A stretch of DNA of 64,000 nt, from assembly GCF_019837165.1 (NCBI RefSeq), contig NZ_JAGYHC010000001.1:1488001-1552000 (forward strand). The letters are read 5' to 3'. Below, in pieces: positions 7,843 to 15,981 of this stretch. The DNA is from Virgibacillus sp. NKC19-3 (lineage in GTDB: Bacteria; Bacillota; Bacilli; Bacillales; Amphibacillaceae). A program made the position numbers and the translations under genes. Below the pieces are notes generated by a model. The model was not told the origin of the DNA, made no database searches, and saw only the letters and a list, made by a program, of their open reading frames with translations. Numbering within the stretch: position 1 is the stretch's first letter; each line of letters opens with the position of its first letter.

Positions 7843-8772
7843 TTGATTTTAACTATAACATTAAACCCATCTGTCGATATTAGTTATAAGCCAAATACAT
7901 TTACATTGGATTCAGTAACAAGAGTCAAAGATGTTTCCAAAACAGCTGGTGGAAAAGGATTGAATGTAAGTCGCGTGTTGCAACAGCTTGGAGAAAGCGT
8001 TGCAGCTACAGGGTTTCTTGGTGGCAGTTTAGGAAAGTTTATTAGCAAAGAAATTACTGCACAGGGAATCCAGGATTATTTTATCGGAATAGATGGAGAA
8101 ACACGTAACTGCATTGCGATTATTCATGATGGTCAGCAAACAGAATTATTGGAAGCTGGACCAACAATCTTAGAGCAGGAAGAAACACGATTTTTGAATA
8201 CATTTTCTGAATATGCACGACAAGCTGAGATCGTTACTATTTCCGGAAGTCTGCCACAAGGATTAGCAATTGAGTTTTATCAAAAGATAATCGAGATAGC
8301 AACCAGTTATGATAGCCCGGTATTGCTCGATACAAAAGGTGAATTACTTAAAAGTACGCTTAAAGGTAAAATCAAACCGTATCTGATCAAACCGAATCAA
8401 GATGAACTAGGTGATTTGTTTGGGCGTAAATTAATAGATGAATCCGATGTTGTTAAAGCTTTAAAATCAGAACTGTTCTTAGATGTACCGTGGATTGTAG
8501 TCACACTTGGAGCTGATGGGGCGTTCGTAAAACATAAAAATATGCTGTATCGCGTGTATATACCTCCAATCGATGCAATTAATCCAGTTGGTTCTGGAGA
8601 CTCTGTGATCGCAGGTTTTGCGGCTGGAATATCAAGAGGTTATACAGATAAGAATCTAATTAAATTCGGATTGGCAATGGGTGTGTTAAATGCGATAGAA
8701 GAAAAAACGGGGTATGTAGACCCAGAAAACATAGAATGGTGTGTAGGAGAGATGGATATTATTGAGTTTTAA
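7843..8772 (+). CDS. lacC: Tagatose-6-phosphate kinase
   Basis: PfkB-family kinase phosphorylating tagatose 6-phosphate with ATP to tagatose 1,6-bisphosphate, the LacD substrate. TTG at 7843 is preferred: it gives the family N-terminus MILTITLNPSVDISY and 309 aa (LacC is about 310), and GAGGTGG is 5 bases upstream. A GTG at 7834 lies inside the ribosome site. GGKGLNVSRVLQQLG near residues 35-50 and the catalytic NPVGSGDSVIAGFAAG (PfkB signature 2, with the Asp base) near residue 250 are intact. 1-Phosphofructokinase is a close relative; the lacD neighbour decides the call. Confidence 0.92.
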   Translation: MILTITLNPSVDISYKPNTFTLDSVTRVKDVSKTAGGKGLNVSRVLQQLGESVAATGFLGGSLGKFISKEITAQGIQDYFIGIDGETRNCIAIIHDGQQTELLEAGPTILEQEETRFLNTFSEYARQAEIVTISGSLPQGLAIEFYQKIIEIATSYDSPVLLDTKGELLKSTLKGKIKPYLIKPNQDELGDLFGRKLIDESDVVKALKSELFLDVPWIVVTLGADGAFVKHKNMLYRVYIPPIDAINPVGSGDSVIAGFAAGISRGYTDKNLIKFGLAMGVLNAIEEKTGYVDPENIEWCVGEMDIIEF

Positions 8773-9250
8773 GGTTGTTGAACCAGAAAAAGATGAGAAT
8801 GGCGTTTATTTACAAGTCTTTGCAGATCCAGAAAACAATGAAAAAAATACCATTATAGGGATTACGGATCCGAGTTTTGAAGTTAGTACAGATGATTATG
8901 TAAAAGTAACTGGTGTTATTCAAGATACATTCGAAGGTGAAAATGTGTTTGGCGGTAATGTTAATGCATCGGTTGTTTTGGCAGATATTGCGGAGGTGGT
9001 TGATTATGTAATAGCGGTATCGCCAGCCATCGAAACAATTGAAGTTGACGATGGAAGAGAACAATAGCTTCTATGATACTGGTCTACCGGAGTTACAATC
9101 TGATATTTTGCCGGGTATAGAAAAAGATGGTGTGATTAATTTCCCGACGATTGAGCCCGATACAAATGAGATGATATTACATACGGAGGGATCTATAGTA
9201 ATTATGATTTGGATTTTGAACTATTTACCTTTGAGATCAGCAAGGAGTAG
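8766..9250 (+). pseudogene. Frameshifted remnant of a DUF4352-like (lipo)protein
   Basis: Three pieces of one protein lie in successive frames. An OB-like segment (VYLQVFADPENNEKNTIIGI...DYVKVTGVIQDTFEGENVFGG) ends at 9067. A second piece (YDTGLPELQSDILPGIEKDG...EMILHTEGS) reads from about 9065 to 9195. A third (NYDLDFELFTFEISKE, stop 9248-9250) lies in another frame. The second and third together resemble the end of a DUF4352 domain, common in Bacillaceae lipoproteins. The signal peptide and N-terminus are missing and at least two frameshifts are needed, so the gene is dead. It begins inside the lacC tail, suggesting an old deletion joined them. The family assignment is from memory. Confidence 0.6.
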
Positions 9251-9657
9251 GCTTTTCTGTATTAGGTCGACTTTGTAAAATGGAGCGGGTTCGAAAGGGG
9301 TTCCCTATTAGCGTCGAGCAGAAAGCCCCAATAATGTCAGTGGACGAATGATTTAGGCAGGCTGTCGGGAATTTGAAGCAGGTGAATATTGCAGAGAGTG
9401 CTGGAGATATATTGTGGATTTAATTGTTAGCAGAGACTGGGTACGCTGAAGGTGCCTGGTCTTTTTTGTGTGAAACAACGCAGGTAAGTCAACCTAGATA
9501 GGTTATTTATGAGGAATCGAGTCATATGATAGGGATAGAGTTATATATTGATGGAGTGAAATCTCTGTTGGGGTGACGTGGATGTAGATGTGTATTTGGA
9601 AAATTATAGGCTGCCATATTAAATCAAAATAACAATGCTGAATTTTTTGAATAAATA
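9251..9657. other. Non-coding stretch, probably decayed sequence
   Basis: No open frame of useful length and no recognisable protein were found; several short frames end quickly. The only clear element is the hairpin terminator at 9433-9466. The stretch continues the decayed region behind lacC. Confidence 0.5.
9433..9466 (+). terminator. Rho-independent terminator
   Basis: Stem GACTGGGTAC (9435-9444) pairs with GGTGCCTGGTC (9451-9461), 10 bp including G-U pairs, followed by TTTTTT. It would end transcripts coming through lacC and the DUF4352-like remnant. Confidence 0.75.
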
Positions 9658-9686
9658 TTGACAAAACGTTCTAATCACATTAAAGT
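9658..9686 (+). promoter_or_regulatory. Predicted sigma-A promoter upstream of the symporter genes
   Basis: TTGACA (9658-9663), a 17-bp spacer and TAAAGT (9681-9686). The -35 box is perfect. A palindrome ATGTCGACAT (9702-9711) lies just downstream. Confidence 0.55.
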
Positions 9687-9782
9687 ATAAGAAAACGTAT
9701 TATGTCGACATAGTGATTTCTACCGCCTACGCTTATCAATTCATTTAAAAGCAGCAGTTCTGAGATTTTGTATTCCATTAAT

Positions 9783-9796
9783 TGATAACGCTTACA
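9783..9796 (+). promoter_or_regulatory. cre-like site (catabolite repression) before the symporter
   Basis: TGATAACGCTTACA matches the CcpA consensus TGWAANCGNTNWCA at 13 of 14 positions. It lies between the predicted promoter and the micro-ORF, a position that would give roadblock repression in the presence of glucose (inference). Confidence 0.55.
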
Positions 9797-9827
9797 AATG
9801 GATTTTAATATGAAAGGGGGATTCGTC

Positions 9828-9941
9828 ATGCATGGATTAACATTTGCCACCTGGTTTTGGTTGCTTGTTCCGATGTTAGCGACCGTCGTTCTGTCTTTGA
9901 TCAGCTTGATAAGAGTAAGGAGGGGTAAGAATGACTATTGA
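9828..9941 (+). CDS. Small membrane protein, possible symporter accessory subunit
   Basis: A 37-aa ORF starts 6 bases after AAAGGGGG and overlaps the symporter gene by 11 bases. The peptide MHGLTFATWFWLLVPMLATV continues into one transmembrane helix (residues 8-29) and a basic tail RVRRGKNDY. Small one-helix proteins encoded just before Na+/solute symporters occur in other Bacillaceae, so it is probably an accessory subunit. The tight overlap implies translational coupling. Confidence 0.6.
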   Translation: MHGLTFATWFWLLVPMLATVVLSLISLIRVRRGKNDY

Positions 9942-11457
9942 TACGCCGACATTAATGACCTTTATCATATACATCATTGGCATGTTGATTATCGGTATTA
10001 TATTTTACCGTACGACAAACAATTTATCTGATTATGTACTTGGGGGAAGAAAGTTAAATAGCTGGGTTGCTGCGTTAAGTGCCGGGGCATCTGATATGAG
10101 CGCTTTTATGGTCCTTGGGGTTCCAGGAGCCATTTACTTATCAGGGATGAGCGAATTATGGTTGCCGGTGGGCTTAACATTGGGCGCTTATCTCAATTGG
10201 CAGTTTCTTGCCAAACGTCTGCGTCGTTATACGGAGATTGCCGGCAATTCGATTACGCTCCCCGACTTCCTGGAGAACCGCTTTCGGGACGAAACAACAG
10301 TGACGCAAACGAAAATATTACGCATTGTATCGGCTTTTTTTATCCTTTTATTTTTTACATTTTATACATCTTCCGGGCTTGTTGGTGGGGCAACACTTTT
10401 CTCCACTACATTCGGCTGGGAATATCAAACGGCTTTATGGATCGGTGCTGTTGTCATTATTTCTTACACGTTTTTAGGAGGATTTATGGCTGTTAGTCTT
10501 ACCGATTTCATCCAGGGAATACTAATGTTTTTAGGTTTGATCATTGTTCCGATTGTTGCGATTACGAAGATGGGTGGTTGGAACGAGACCGTTTCAGCTG
10601 TTGGGGAGATTGATCCTTCCTATTTAGATGCTTTTGCTGGGACGTCGGCTATCGCAATCATTTCTTTACTCGCATGGGGCCTTGGTTACTTTGGTCAACC
10701 GCATATTATTACGCGTTTTATGGCGATTCGATCAGAAAAAGATATCCCTGCTGCACGTTTTATTGGGATGTCATGGATGACGTTTGGTCTTTTGGGAGCG
10801 ATATTTGTCGGCTTTATCGGCATTGCCTACTTTGAAGGAGCAGGCCCTGGCACCCCGCTGGATGATCATGAAACTGTCTATATATTTTTTTCTCAGCTGC
10901 TTTTTAATCCTTGGATCGCCGGTATTTTACTTGCTGCAATACTGGCCGCGATTATGAGTACCATCGATTCTCAGCTTCTCGTGTCATCAAGTGCGCTTAC
11001 CGAGGATTTTTACAGAGGGTTGATCAAACCCAACGCTTCTGAAAGTGAACTGGTATGGATTGGCCGATTCGGAGTTCTAGTAATCGCCTTGATCGCGACC
11101 TTTTTGGCGATGGATCCTGATAGCACGGTTCTTGAACTTGTTGAATATGCTTGGGCTGGATTTGGAGCCGCATTTGGTCCGGTAATGTTATTTAGCGTCT
11201 TCTGGCGTCGCATGACCGCTTGGGGAGCGATTACCGGAATAACTGTCGGTGGATTGACAGTTATTGTATGGAATTTCTTTGAAGGTGGCTTGTTCGATCT
11301 TTATGAAATTGTCCCGGGATTTGTACTGGGAAGCTTGGCGATCATTATTGTCAGCATGCTCGGAAAACGGCCATCTGATAAAATTTTGGAAGAATTTGAT
11401 TTCGTTGATAACGCGACATATGATGAAGAGAAAGGAAAATACGTTAGAAAAGGTTAA
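9931..11457 (+). CDS. putP: Sodium/solute symporter, PutP (proline) type
   Basis: 508-aa sodium:solute symporter (SSS family) with about 13 transmembrane helices. It shows the PutP-like TM1-TM2 region (DYVLGGRKLNSWVAALSAGASDMSAFMVLGVPGAIYLSG), the family signature region GWGLGYFGQPHIITRF-like ALLAWGLGYFGQPHIITRF, and MSTIDSQLLVSSSALTEDFYRG typical of proline transporters. It probably imports proline with Na+, for nutrition or osmoprotection (OpuE is a close alternative). A promoter, a cre-like site and a micro-ORF precede it. It is not obviously part of the glycan system. Confidence 0.88.
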   Translation: MTIDTPTLMTFIIYIIGMLIIGIIFYRTTNNLSDYVLGGRKLNSWVAALSAGASDMSAFMVLGVPGAIYLSGMSELWLPVGLTLGAYLNWQFLAKRLRRYTEIAGNSITLPDFLENRFRDETTVTQTKILRIVSAFFILLFFTFYTSSGLVGGATLFSTTFGWEYQTALWIGAVVIISYTFLGGFMAVSLTDFIQGILMFLGLIIVPIVAITKMGGWNETVSAVGEIDPSYLDAFAGTSAIAIISLLAWGLGYFGQPHIITRFMAIRSEKDIPAARFIGMSWMTFGLLGAIFVGFIGIAYFEGAGPGTPLDDHETVYIFFSQLLFNPWIAGILLAAILAAIMSTIDSQLLVSSSALTEDFYRGLIKPNASESELVWIGRFGVLVIALIATFLAMDPDSTVLELVEYAWAGFGAAFGPVMLFSVFWRRMTAWGAITGITVGGLTVIVWNFFEGGLFDLYEIVPGFVLGSLAIIIVSMLGKRPSDKILEEFDFVDNATYDEEKGKYVRKG

Positions 11458-11621
11458 GGGGAATTTGAATTATTATAAAGGGGGTACGGCAACAATCAGG
11501 AATCAAACATTTGGAATAGTTGCTGTATTCTCTTCTTTTTATACAATGGATCATACATGATTTCAATCAGTTCAGCAGCTATATTATTTGGAAAAAACTA
11601 CGCTCCATTATATCATTCTTT

Positions 11622-11646
11622 TAATTAAATTAATTTAACTAAATAT
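11622..11646. promoter_or_regulatory. AT-rich palindromic operator candidate A
   Basis: Aligns at 19 of 25 positions with the perfect palindrome at 27730-27754. It lies 41 bases upstream of the ROK gene fragment, in the same relative position as copy B before the intact ROK gene. Low complexity calls for caution. Confidence 0.4.
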
Positions 11647-11686
11647 GTTAAAATAGTGGCATAAAATAGGAATGGGAGGAGCACCT

Positions 11687-11860
11687 ATGCAGCGCGGAAC
11701 ATTCCAATTAATGAAATCGGTAAACAAATCAAACATCCTAAATAAAATACGTAAATCGGAACCAACTTCTAGGGCTTAAATTGCAAAGGAAGATGGAGCT
11801 TACGCCACTTACAGTGAGTAGTACTGTGAAAGAACTACTCAAACAGGAAATTATAGGCGT
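11687..11860 (+). pseudogene. 5' fragment of a ROK-family repressor gene, duplicate of the gene at 14255
   Basis: From ATG at 11687 (after GGGAGGAG) the first 30 codons encode MQRGTFQLMKSVNKSNILNK and on, matching the intact ROK repressor at 14255 almost residue for residue. A TAA replaces the Gln codon at 11777-11779 and a frameshift follows. Nucleotide similarity continues to about 11860 and then stops. The similarity also covers the AT-rich upstream region, so promoter plus DNA-binding domain were duplicated. Only a truncated HTH peptide could be made. Confidence 0.8.
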
Positions 11861-11943
11861 ACGTCATGGTTAATCCACATGAAAAATATCATTCAATTAC
11901 CAGGTATCCATTTGGTGTTGAATGGTCAGTTCCCTCCATTTTT

Positions 11944-12227
11944 AGAAAGAGGCTGGGACAAAACAAACGTGTTTCATTAAAAAGACGAACATTATCAAAC
12001 TTAGCGTAGGAAATATGCGGAGACTTCAGCGGGAGGGAAGGCATAGGTGAGACACCGTAGTGCGATAGCAATCTTTTTTGCGAGGAGTGCTGCCCCTCGA
12101 AGTCGCTTGCAACACGACGAGCACAAGGAGGCTCACCAGCCGCCCTAAGGTGCGCGAAGGATATTTTTAGAAGCGATGTATGTTCGGAATTTATTTGTTA
12201 AAAACACTTTTGTCCCAGCCCCTTTCT
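11944..12227. mobile_element. MITE-like Bacillaceae repeat with 20-bp terminal inverted repeats
   Basis: Left end AGAAAGAGGCTGGGACAAAA (11944-11963) and right end TTTTGTCCCAGCCCCTTTCT (12208-12227) are inverted repeats matching at 19 of 20 bases. They enclose 284 bp with no gene. The interior is GC-richer than its surroundings and contains gcggagacttcagcgggag and gaggctcaccagccgccc, wording typical of a repeat scattered through Bacillaceae genomes (from memory). The right end is followed by TTTTTT, so the folded element could also terminate transcription. Confidence 0.7.
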
Positions 12228-12282
12228 TTTTTAATGCTATACTGAAATGAAATATAGATTTATCATAAGGCAGATGCAGGAG

Positions 12283-12654
12283 ATGACAAAGAGGTTATTA
12301 CTAACTGGATTTATACCTTTCCTTGATTTTGCAATTAATCCGACAATGAAAATTGCAAAGGAATTAAATGGTATAACTATTGGGGAGTATACAGTGATTT
12401 TCCATGTACTCTAAGTAGATTTTTACCAGGCAGGAAAACAGCTCTTGCAATTGATGAACGAGACAATACCGGATGCGGTTATTTTGCTGGGACTTGCCGG
12501 AGCAAGGTTCAAGATTCATCCGGAAAGAATTACAGTGGATGTGAATGACGGGCCTTATGTGCGGACAAATTATCTTCCAGCTTGTTTTATCCATATCCCT
12601 GTATCACAGGAACTTGCTATTGAGAACGGAATAAATATCAAGTTGGAACTATGA
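12283..12654 (+). pseudogene. pcp: Remnant of pyrrolidone-carboxylate peptidase
   Basis: ATG at 12283 begins MTKRLLLTGFIPFLDFAINP, the start of pyroglutamyl-peptidase I (usual LLTGFEPFGxxxxNP). Frame is lost near 12400, then LMNETIPDAVILLGLAGARFKIHPERI and VNDGP continue the same protein in another frame (about 12450-12560). The tail NYLPACFIHIPVSQELAIENG is altered, and the catalytic Cys/His region is not recognisable. Several frameshifts and a deletion leave no functional enzyme. It is unrelated to sugar use. Confidence 0.75.
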
Positions 12655-12823
12655 TGATTTGAAGAGGGATGTTATTTGTATAGAGACTTTATTGGAAATA
12701 ATGGAATAGAACATACTATACTTTACAACGGAACAGTGATAATATTTTTATTATATATCCGTATAATCAATAATTTATTTAAATAAGCAAAAAATCAATA
12801 AAACGATAGAGAGGGGAAAAGTT

Positions 12824-13981
12824 ATGTATTCCAATATTCTTAGACATCCTGGGCCTACTCCAATTCCTAAAGAAGTGGAACGGGCAATGGGGCAAAATAT
12901 GATTAGTCATCGTTCAGAGGAATTTACCAAGTTATATCAAGAAGCGACAGAACGTGTGAAACCCTTATTCGGGACGAAGCAAGATATTATGCTTCTTCCT
13001 TCAGGCGGGACAGCAGCATTAGAAGCAGCTGTAGCCAATACCTCCTCCGTTGGTGATGAAGTAGTTGTTGTCACGATAGGTGCTTTTGGGAACTATTTTG
13101 TTTCGATCTGTGAAAAACATGGTTTGCATGTTCATAAACTTGAAAAAAACTGGGGAGAAGCTTGTACAAAAGAAGAACTCGCTAACTTTTTAAAACCTTT
13201 GTCTGGTATCAAGGCTGTTTTTGTGACCTATAATGAAACGTCTACGGGCATTTTAAATCCGGTCAAGCAATTGGCAGATGCGGTACACGAGCACTCAGAC
13301 GCTTTATTTGTTGTGGATGGGGTAAGCTGTATTGGAGGAGCTCCTGCAGAAATGGATGCGTGGGGTATCGATATTTTAGTAACCGGATCACAAAAAGCAA
13401 TCATGCTTCCTCCAGGACTTGCTTTCGTAGCTGTAAGTGAAAAAGCTTGGAAAGTCATAGAGGCTAATCGGACGACTGTCTATTATTTAGATTTATTAAG
13501 TTATCGTGAATGGGCGGAAAAATCAATGACACCGAATACACCAGCTATTTCATTGATTATGGGGTTATCTGCTGTGTGTGATTTAATTGAAGAGGAAGGT
13601 GGATTTGCCAAAACAGTAGAACGGCATGAACTCATGAAAAATATGGTTCGGAAAGCGATGAAGGCACTTTCTATTGATTTGTTAACAAGCGATAAATATG
13701 CATCACCAACATTAACGACGATTTGTGCTCCAAAGGGGTTGGATCTGTCAGCCTATTTAACACACTTGAAGAAGGAGTACCATCTTGATTTTGCTGGAGG
13801 GCTTGGCCATCTACAAGGCAAAGTTTTTAGGTTTGGACATATGGGATATTGCTTCCCTAGTGATATACTTCAAGCAGTTTCCTTAATAGAAGCAGGTCTA
13901 CAGGACTTTTCCTACCAATTTGAGAGTGGCGCAGGAGTGAAGGCGGCGCAAAATGTTTTCTTGTCCTCCTTAAAAAAATAA
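12824..13981 (+). CDS. Class V PLP-dependent aminotransferase, alanine-glyoxylate / PucG type
   Basis: 385-aa intact enzyme of the serine-pyruvate/alanine-glyoxylate aminotransferase family. The start MYSNILRHPGPTPIPKEV follows GAGAGGGG. PLP-site features are the SGGTAALEAAV loop (residues 60-70), Asp165 in FVVDGVSCIGG and the Schiff-base Lys191 in VTGSQKAIMLPPG. The C-terminus carries GHMGYCFPSDILQAVS. Relatives use glyoxylate as acceptor; PucG works in purine catabolism, but no purine genes are nearby, so the substrate is open. It is a single gene with its own terminator, flanked by the duplicated ROK sequences. Confidence 0.85.
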   Translation: MYSNILRHPGPTPIPKEVERAMGQNMISHRSEEFTKLYQEATERVKPLFGTKQDIMLLPSGGTAALEAAVANTSSVGDEVVVVTIGAFGNYFVSICEKHGLHVHKLEKNWGEACTKEELANFLKPLSGIKAVFVTYNETSTGILNPVKQLADAVHEHSDALFVVDGVSCIGGAPAEMDAWGIDILVTGSQKAIMLPPGLAFVAVSEKAWKVIEANRTTVYYLDLLSYREWAEKSMTPNTPAISLIMGLSAVCDLIEEEGGFAKTVERHELMKNMVRKAMKALSIDLLTSDKYASPTLTTICAPKGLDLSAYLTHLKKEYHLDFAGGLGHLQGKVFRFGHMGYCFPSDILQAVSLIEAGLQDFSYQFESGAGVKAAQNVFLSSLKK

Positions 13982-14090
13982 TCTATAAATCGCAAATGAG
14001 GATAACGTGTGATTTTGTTCCTGTTTGCAACAAGGGGAATCCGATTCAATAAATCAAGCAACAAGATATGTTTTTTCAAAAACAACGATT

Positions 14091-14130
14091 AAAAGAAGAA
14101 CTTCTGATAAATACTAGAGGTTCTTCTTTT
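14091..14130 (+). terminator. Rho-independent terminator of the aminotransferase gene
   Basis: AAAAGAAGAACTTCT (14091-14105) pairs with AGAGGTTCTTCTTTT (14116-14130), 15 bp with one G-U pair. The A- and T-tracts make it potentially bidirectional. Confidence 0.85.
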
Positions 14131-14183
14131 ATATCTGTAAATGCACGAATCCTTTTAAGTACTAATGAGGTATATCATCTTCT

Positions 14184-14216
14184 AAATTAAATTAACTTAA
14201 CTAACTATGTTATAAT
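14184..14216. promoter_or_regulatory. ROK gene promoter region with operator candidate B
   Basis: A TATAAT -10 box lies at 14211-14216. Just upstream, 14184-14208 aligns at 17 of 25 positions with the palindrome at 27730-27754 and closely with copy A. A repressor bound here would block its own promoter, as expected for an autoregulated ROK repressor (inference). Confidence 0.45.
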
Positions 14217-14254
14217 GAACCTATATATATTACTAGTTAAACGGAGGAACTTTC

Positions 14255-15436
14255 ATGCAGCGTGGCACATTTCAGCTAATGAAATCAGTAAACAAATCAA
14301 ACATCCTAAATAAAATACGTAAATCTGAACCTATTTCCAGAGCACAAATTGCAAAAGAGACGAAGCTTACGCCACCTACAGTAAGTAGTATTGTGAAAGA
14401 ACTACTTGAACAGGGCATAATAAGGGAGAGTAATCTCGGGGATTCAAAAGGTGGAAGAAAACCAACCATGCTTCTTATTAATAAGGATGCTTTCTATATT
14501 ATTGGAGTAGATGCCGGACCGGAAAGAGTGGAATGCATTCTTGCTGATTTATCAGGAGAAGTATTTGAGCGAATGTCAAGCAAGCTAAGAAAACCCGTAT
14601 CAAATGATCAATTCATTACGATTTTAAAAGAAAATATCAATAAAATTTTACAATCATCAATGACAGACAAGGAAAAGGTTATGGGTATTGGTGTGGCGAT
14701 GCATGGGGTTGTCGATGTAGAAACAGGCACTTCCCTTATTGCACCAAACTTAGACTTAAAAAATATCCCGATTAAAGCTGAACTTGAAAAAGCCTTTAAC
14801 TTAATTGTGAAAGTAGAGAATGATGCACGGGCAATGGCGCTCGGTGAATCTTGGTTCGGCGGTCATGGTGATCTGGAGAGTATGGTTGCTGTTAACATTG
14901 GCCGCGGTGTAGGTTCGGGAGTTGTTATCCATGGAAAGTTATATCACGGGGCGCAGGACATCGCTGGCGAAATTGGTCATATGACTATTGATATGAATGG
15001 GACGATTTGTGAATGTGGCAATCGAGGCTGTCTACAAACATTTGCTAGTGGCGAGGCCATTGCAAAGAGAGCCCAAAAAGAAGTGCATGATGAGACAGAA
15101 TCAGACACGCTAACAGGCCAACGTGTTCATGAATTAGCCCAACATGGAAATGAACCCTATATTCATGTTCTCGAAGAAACCGGGAGGGCAATCGGCATTG
15201 GTTTAACGAATTTAGTACATCTTATTAACCCCAGTGAAATCGTTTTGGGTGGTGGGGTAATGAAAAGTGAAAAATTCATCCTACCTGCCATTAAGCAAAC
15301 AATTCAACAGCAAGCCCTTACAGAAGATTCGAAACAGACACAAGTAACAGTGACAAAGCTTGGTGACGATGCGACATTATTAGGTTCGGTTGCACTATTA
15401 TTGGTGGAGTTATTTGATCCAGTTGAAAAAAGCTGA
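14255..15436 (+). CDS. ROK-family transcriptional repressor (XylR/NagC type)
   Basis: 393-aa DNA-binding ROK protein. Residues 1-75 form a winged HTH (NILNKIRKSEPISRAQIAKE, then PTVSSIVKELLEQG). Residues 85-390 are the ROK sugar-binding domain, with IIGVDAGPERVECILADLSG, GVGSGVVIHGKLYHGAQDIAGEIGHMTID and the zinc motif C252-x-C254-x4-C259 (CECGNRGC, followed by Gln where kinases usually have Glu). Such proteins leave DNA when bound to a mono- or disaccharide. The same AT-rich palindrome precedes this gene, galK and the GH30 operon, so it may control galactose/galactan genes (inference). The name XylR should not be taken to mean xylose. GH92 lies downstream on the same strand behind a strong terminator. 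Confidence 0.88.
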   Translation: MQRGTFQLMKSVNKSNILNKIRKSEPISRAQIAKETKLTPPTVSSIVKELLEQGIIRESNLGDSKGGRKPTMLLINKDAFYIIGVDAGPERVECILADLSGEVFERMSSKLRKPVSNDQFITILKENINKILQSSMTDKEKVMGIGVAMHGVVDVETGTSLIAPNLDLKNIPIKAELEKAFNLIVKVENDARAMALGESWFGGHGDLESMVAVNIGRGVGSGVVIHGKLYHGAQDIAGEIGHMTIDMNGTICECGNRGCLQTFASGEAIAKRAQKEVHDETESDTLTGQRVHELAQHGNEPYIHVLEETGRAIGIGLTNLVHLINPSEIVLGGGVMKSEKFILPAIKQTIQQQALTEDSKQTQVTVTKLGDDATLLGSVALLLVELFDPVEKS

Positions 15437-15473
15437 AGTAGGGTTTCGGCTTCAGCCATCATTCTCTCCTTCC

Positions 15474-15522
15474 AAAATAAGCCTTCCATTTGTATAAAAC
15501 AAATGGAAGGCTTATTTTTTTG
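15474..15522 (+). terminator. Strong Rho-independent terminator after the ROK repressor
   Basis: 15474-15493 and 15499-15518 are perfectly complementary over 20 bp with a 5-base loop, followed by further T residues. It separates the ROK gene from GH92. Confidence 0.92.
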
Positions 15523-15981
15523 CAATATATTTTACACGAAAACTAAGTTATTTCGAACAATAGGTCAATATGAATGGCACTAGCTGTAAGTTGGTGGTAA
15601 TTTACCTAAATTAATTACTATTTTCCAATAATAAGAAAATAATTTAGCAATTTTTGTTTGGTTATGAGTCTGTGTAATCATTTTCTGAGATGAAAATAAA
15701 GCATACCAAAAACAACCCATTGAATAAAGCTTAGATAATGATTTCTTTTTACAAACAGGGACTTTAACCCATGTAATAAACAAGGAAAAAGCATTACTAT
15801 TCTATCAAATTTGAAAATTATATATATTTATATTAAAAAATCTATTATACTTGTGTTACCGCTATAAAAAATAGTGTTTTAACAAGTAGGAGGTGGTTTC
15901 TATTAAATTAGTTATTATGTTTACAACTACCAACTAGACTCTCGGATATTGAAATAAAACAGTGAAGGGGGAGCGCTAATA
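15523..15981. other. Leader region of the GH92 gene
   Basis: AT-rich, with no supportable gene. A 14-codon frame begins at a GTG within AGGAGGTGG (15893-15937) and contains TTAGTTATTATG, a string also found after GGTGGT at 30511-30522. An imperfect inverted repeat, ACTTGT...ACAAGT, lies at about 15849-15887. A transcription start presumably lies here, but no convincing promoter could be fixed. Confidence 0.35.

Noticed and set aside
11264-11560. 98-aa plus-strand ORF overlapping the end of putP
   Set aside because: The first two thirds are an alternative frame of putP; the tail after 11457 matches nothing and lacks a start with a ribosome site.
12445-12654. Separate 69-aa gene
   Set aside because: It is the second half of the broken pyroglutamyl-peptidase gene, not an independent gene.
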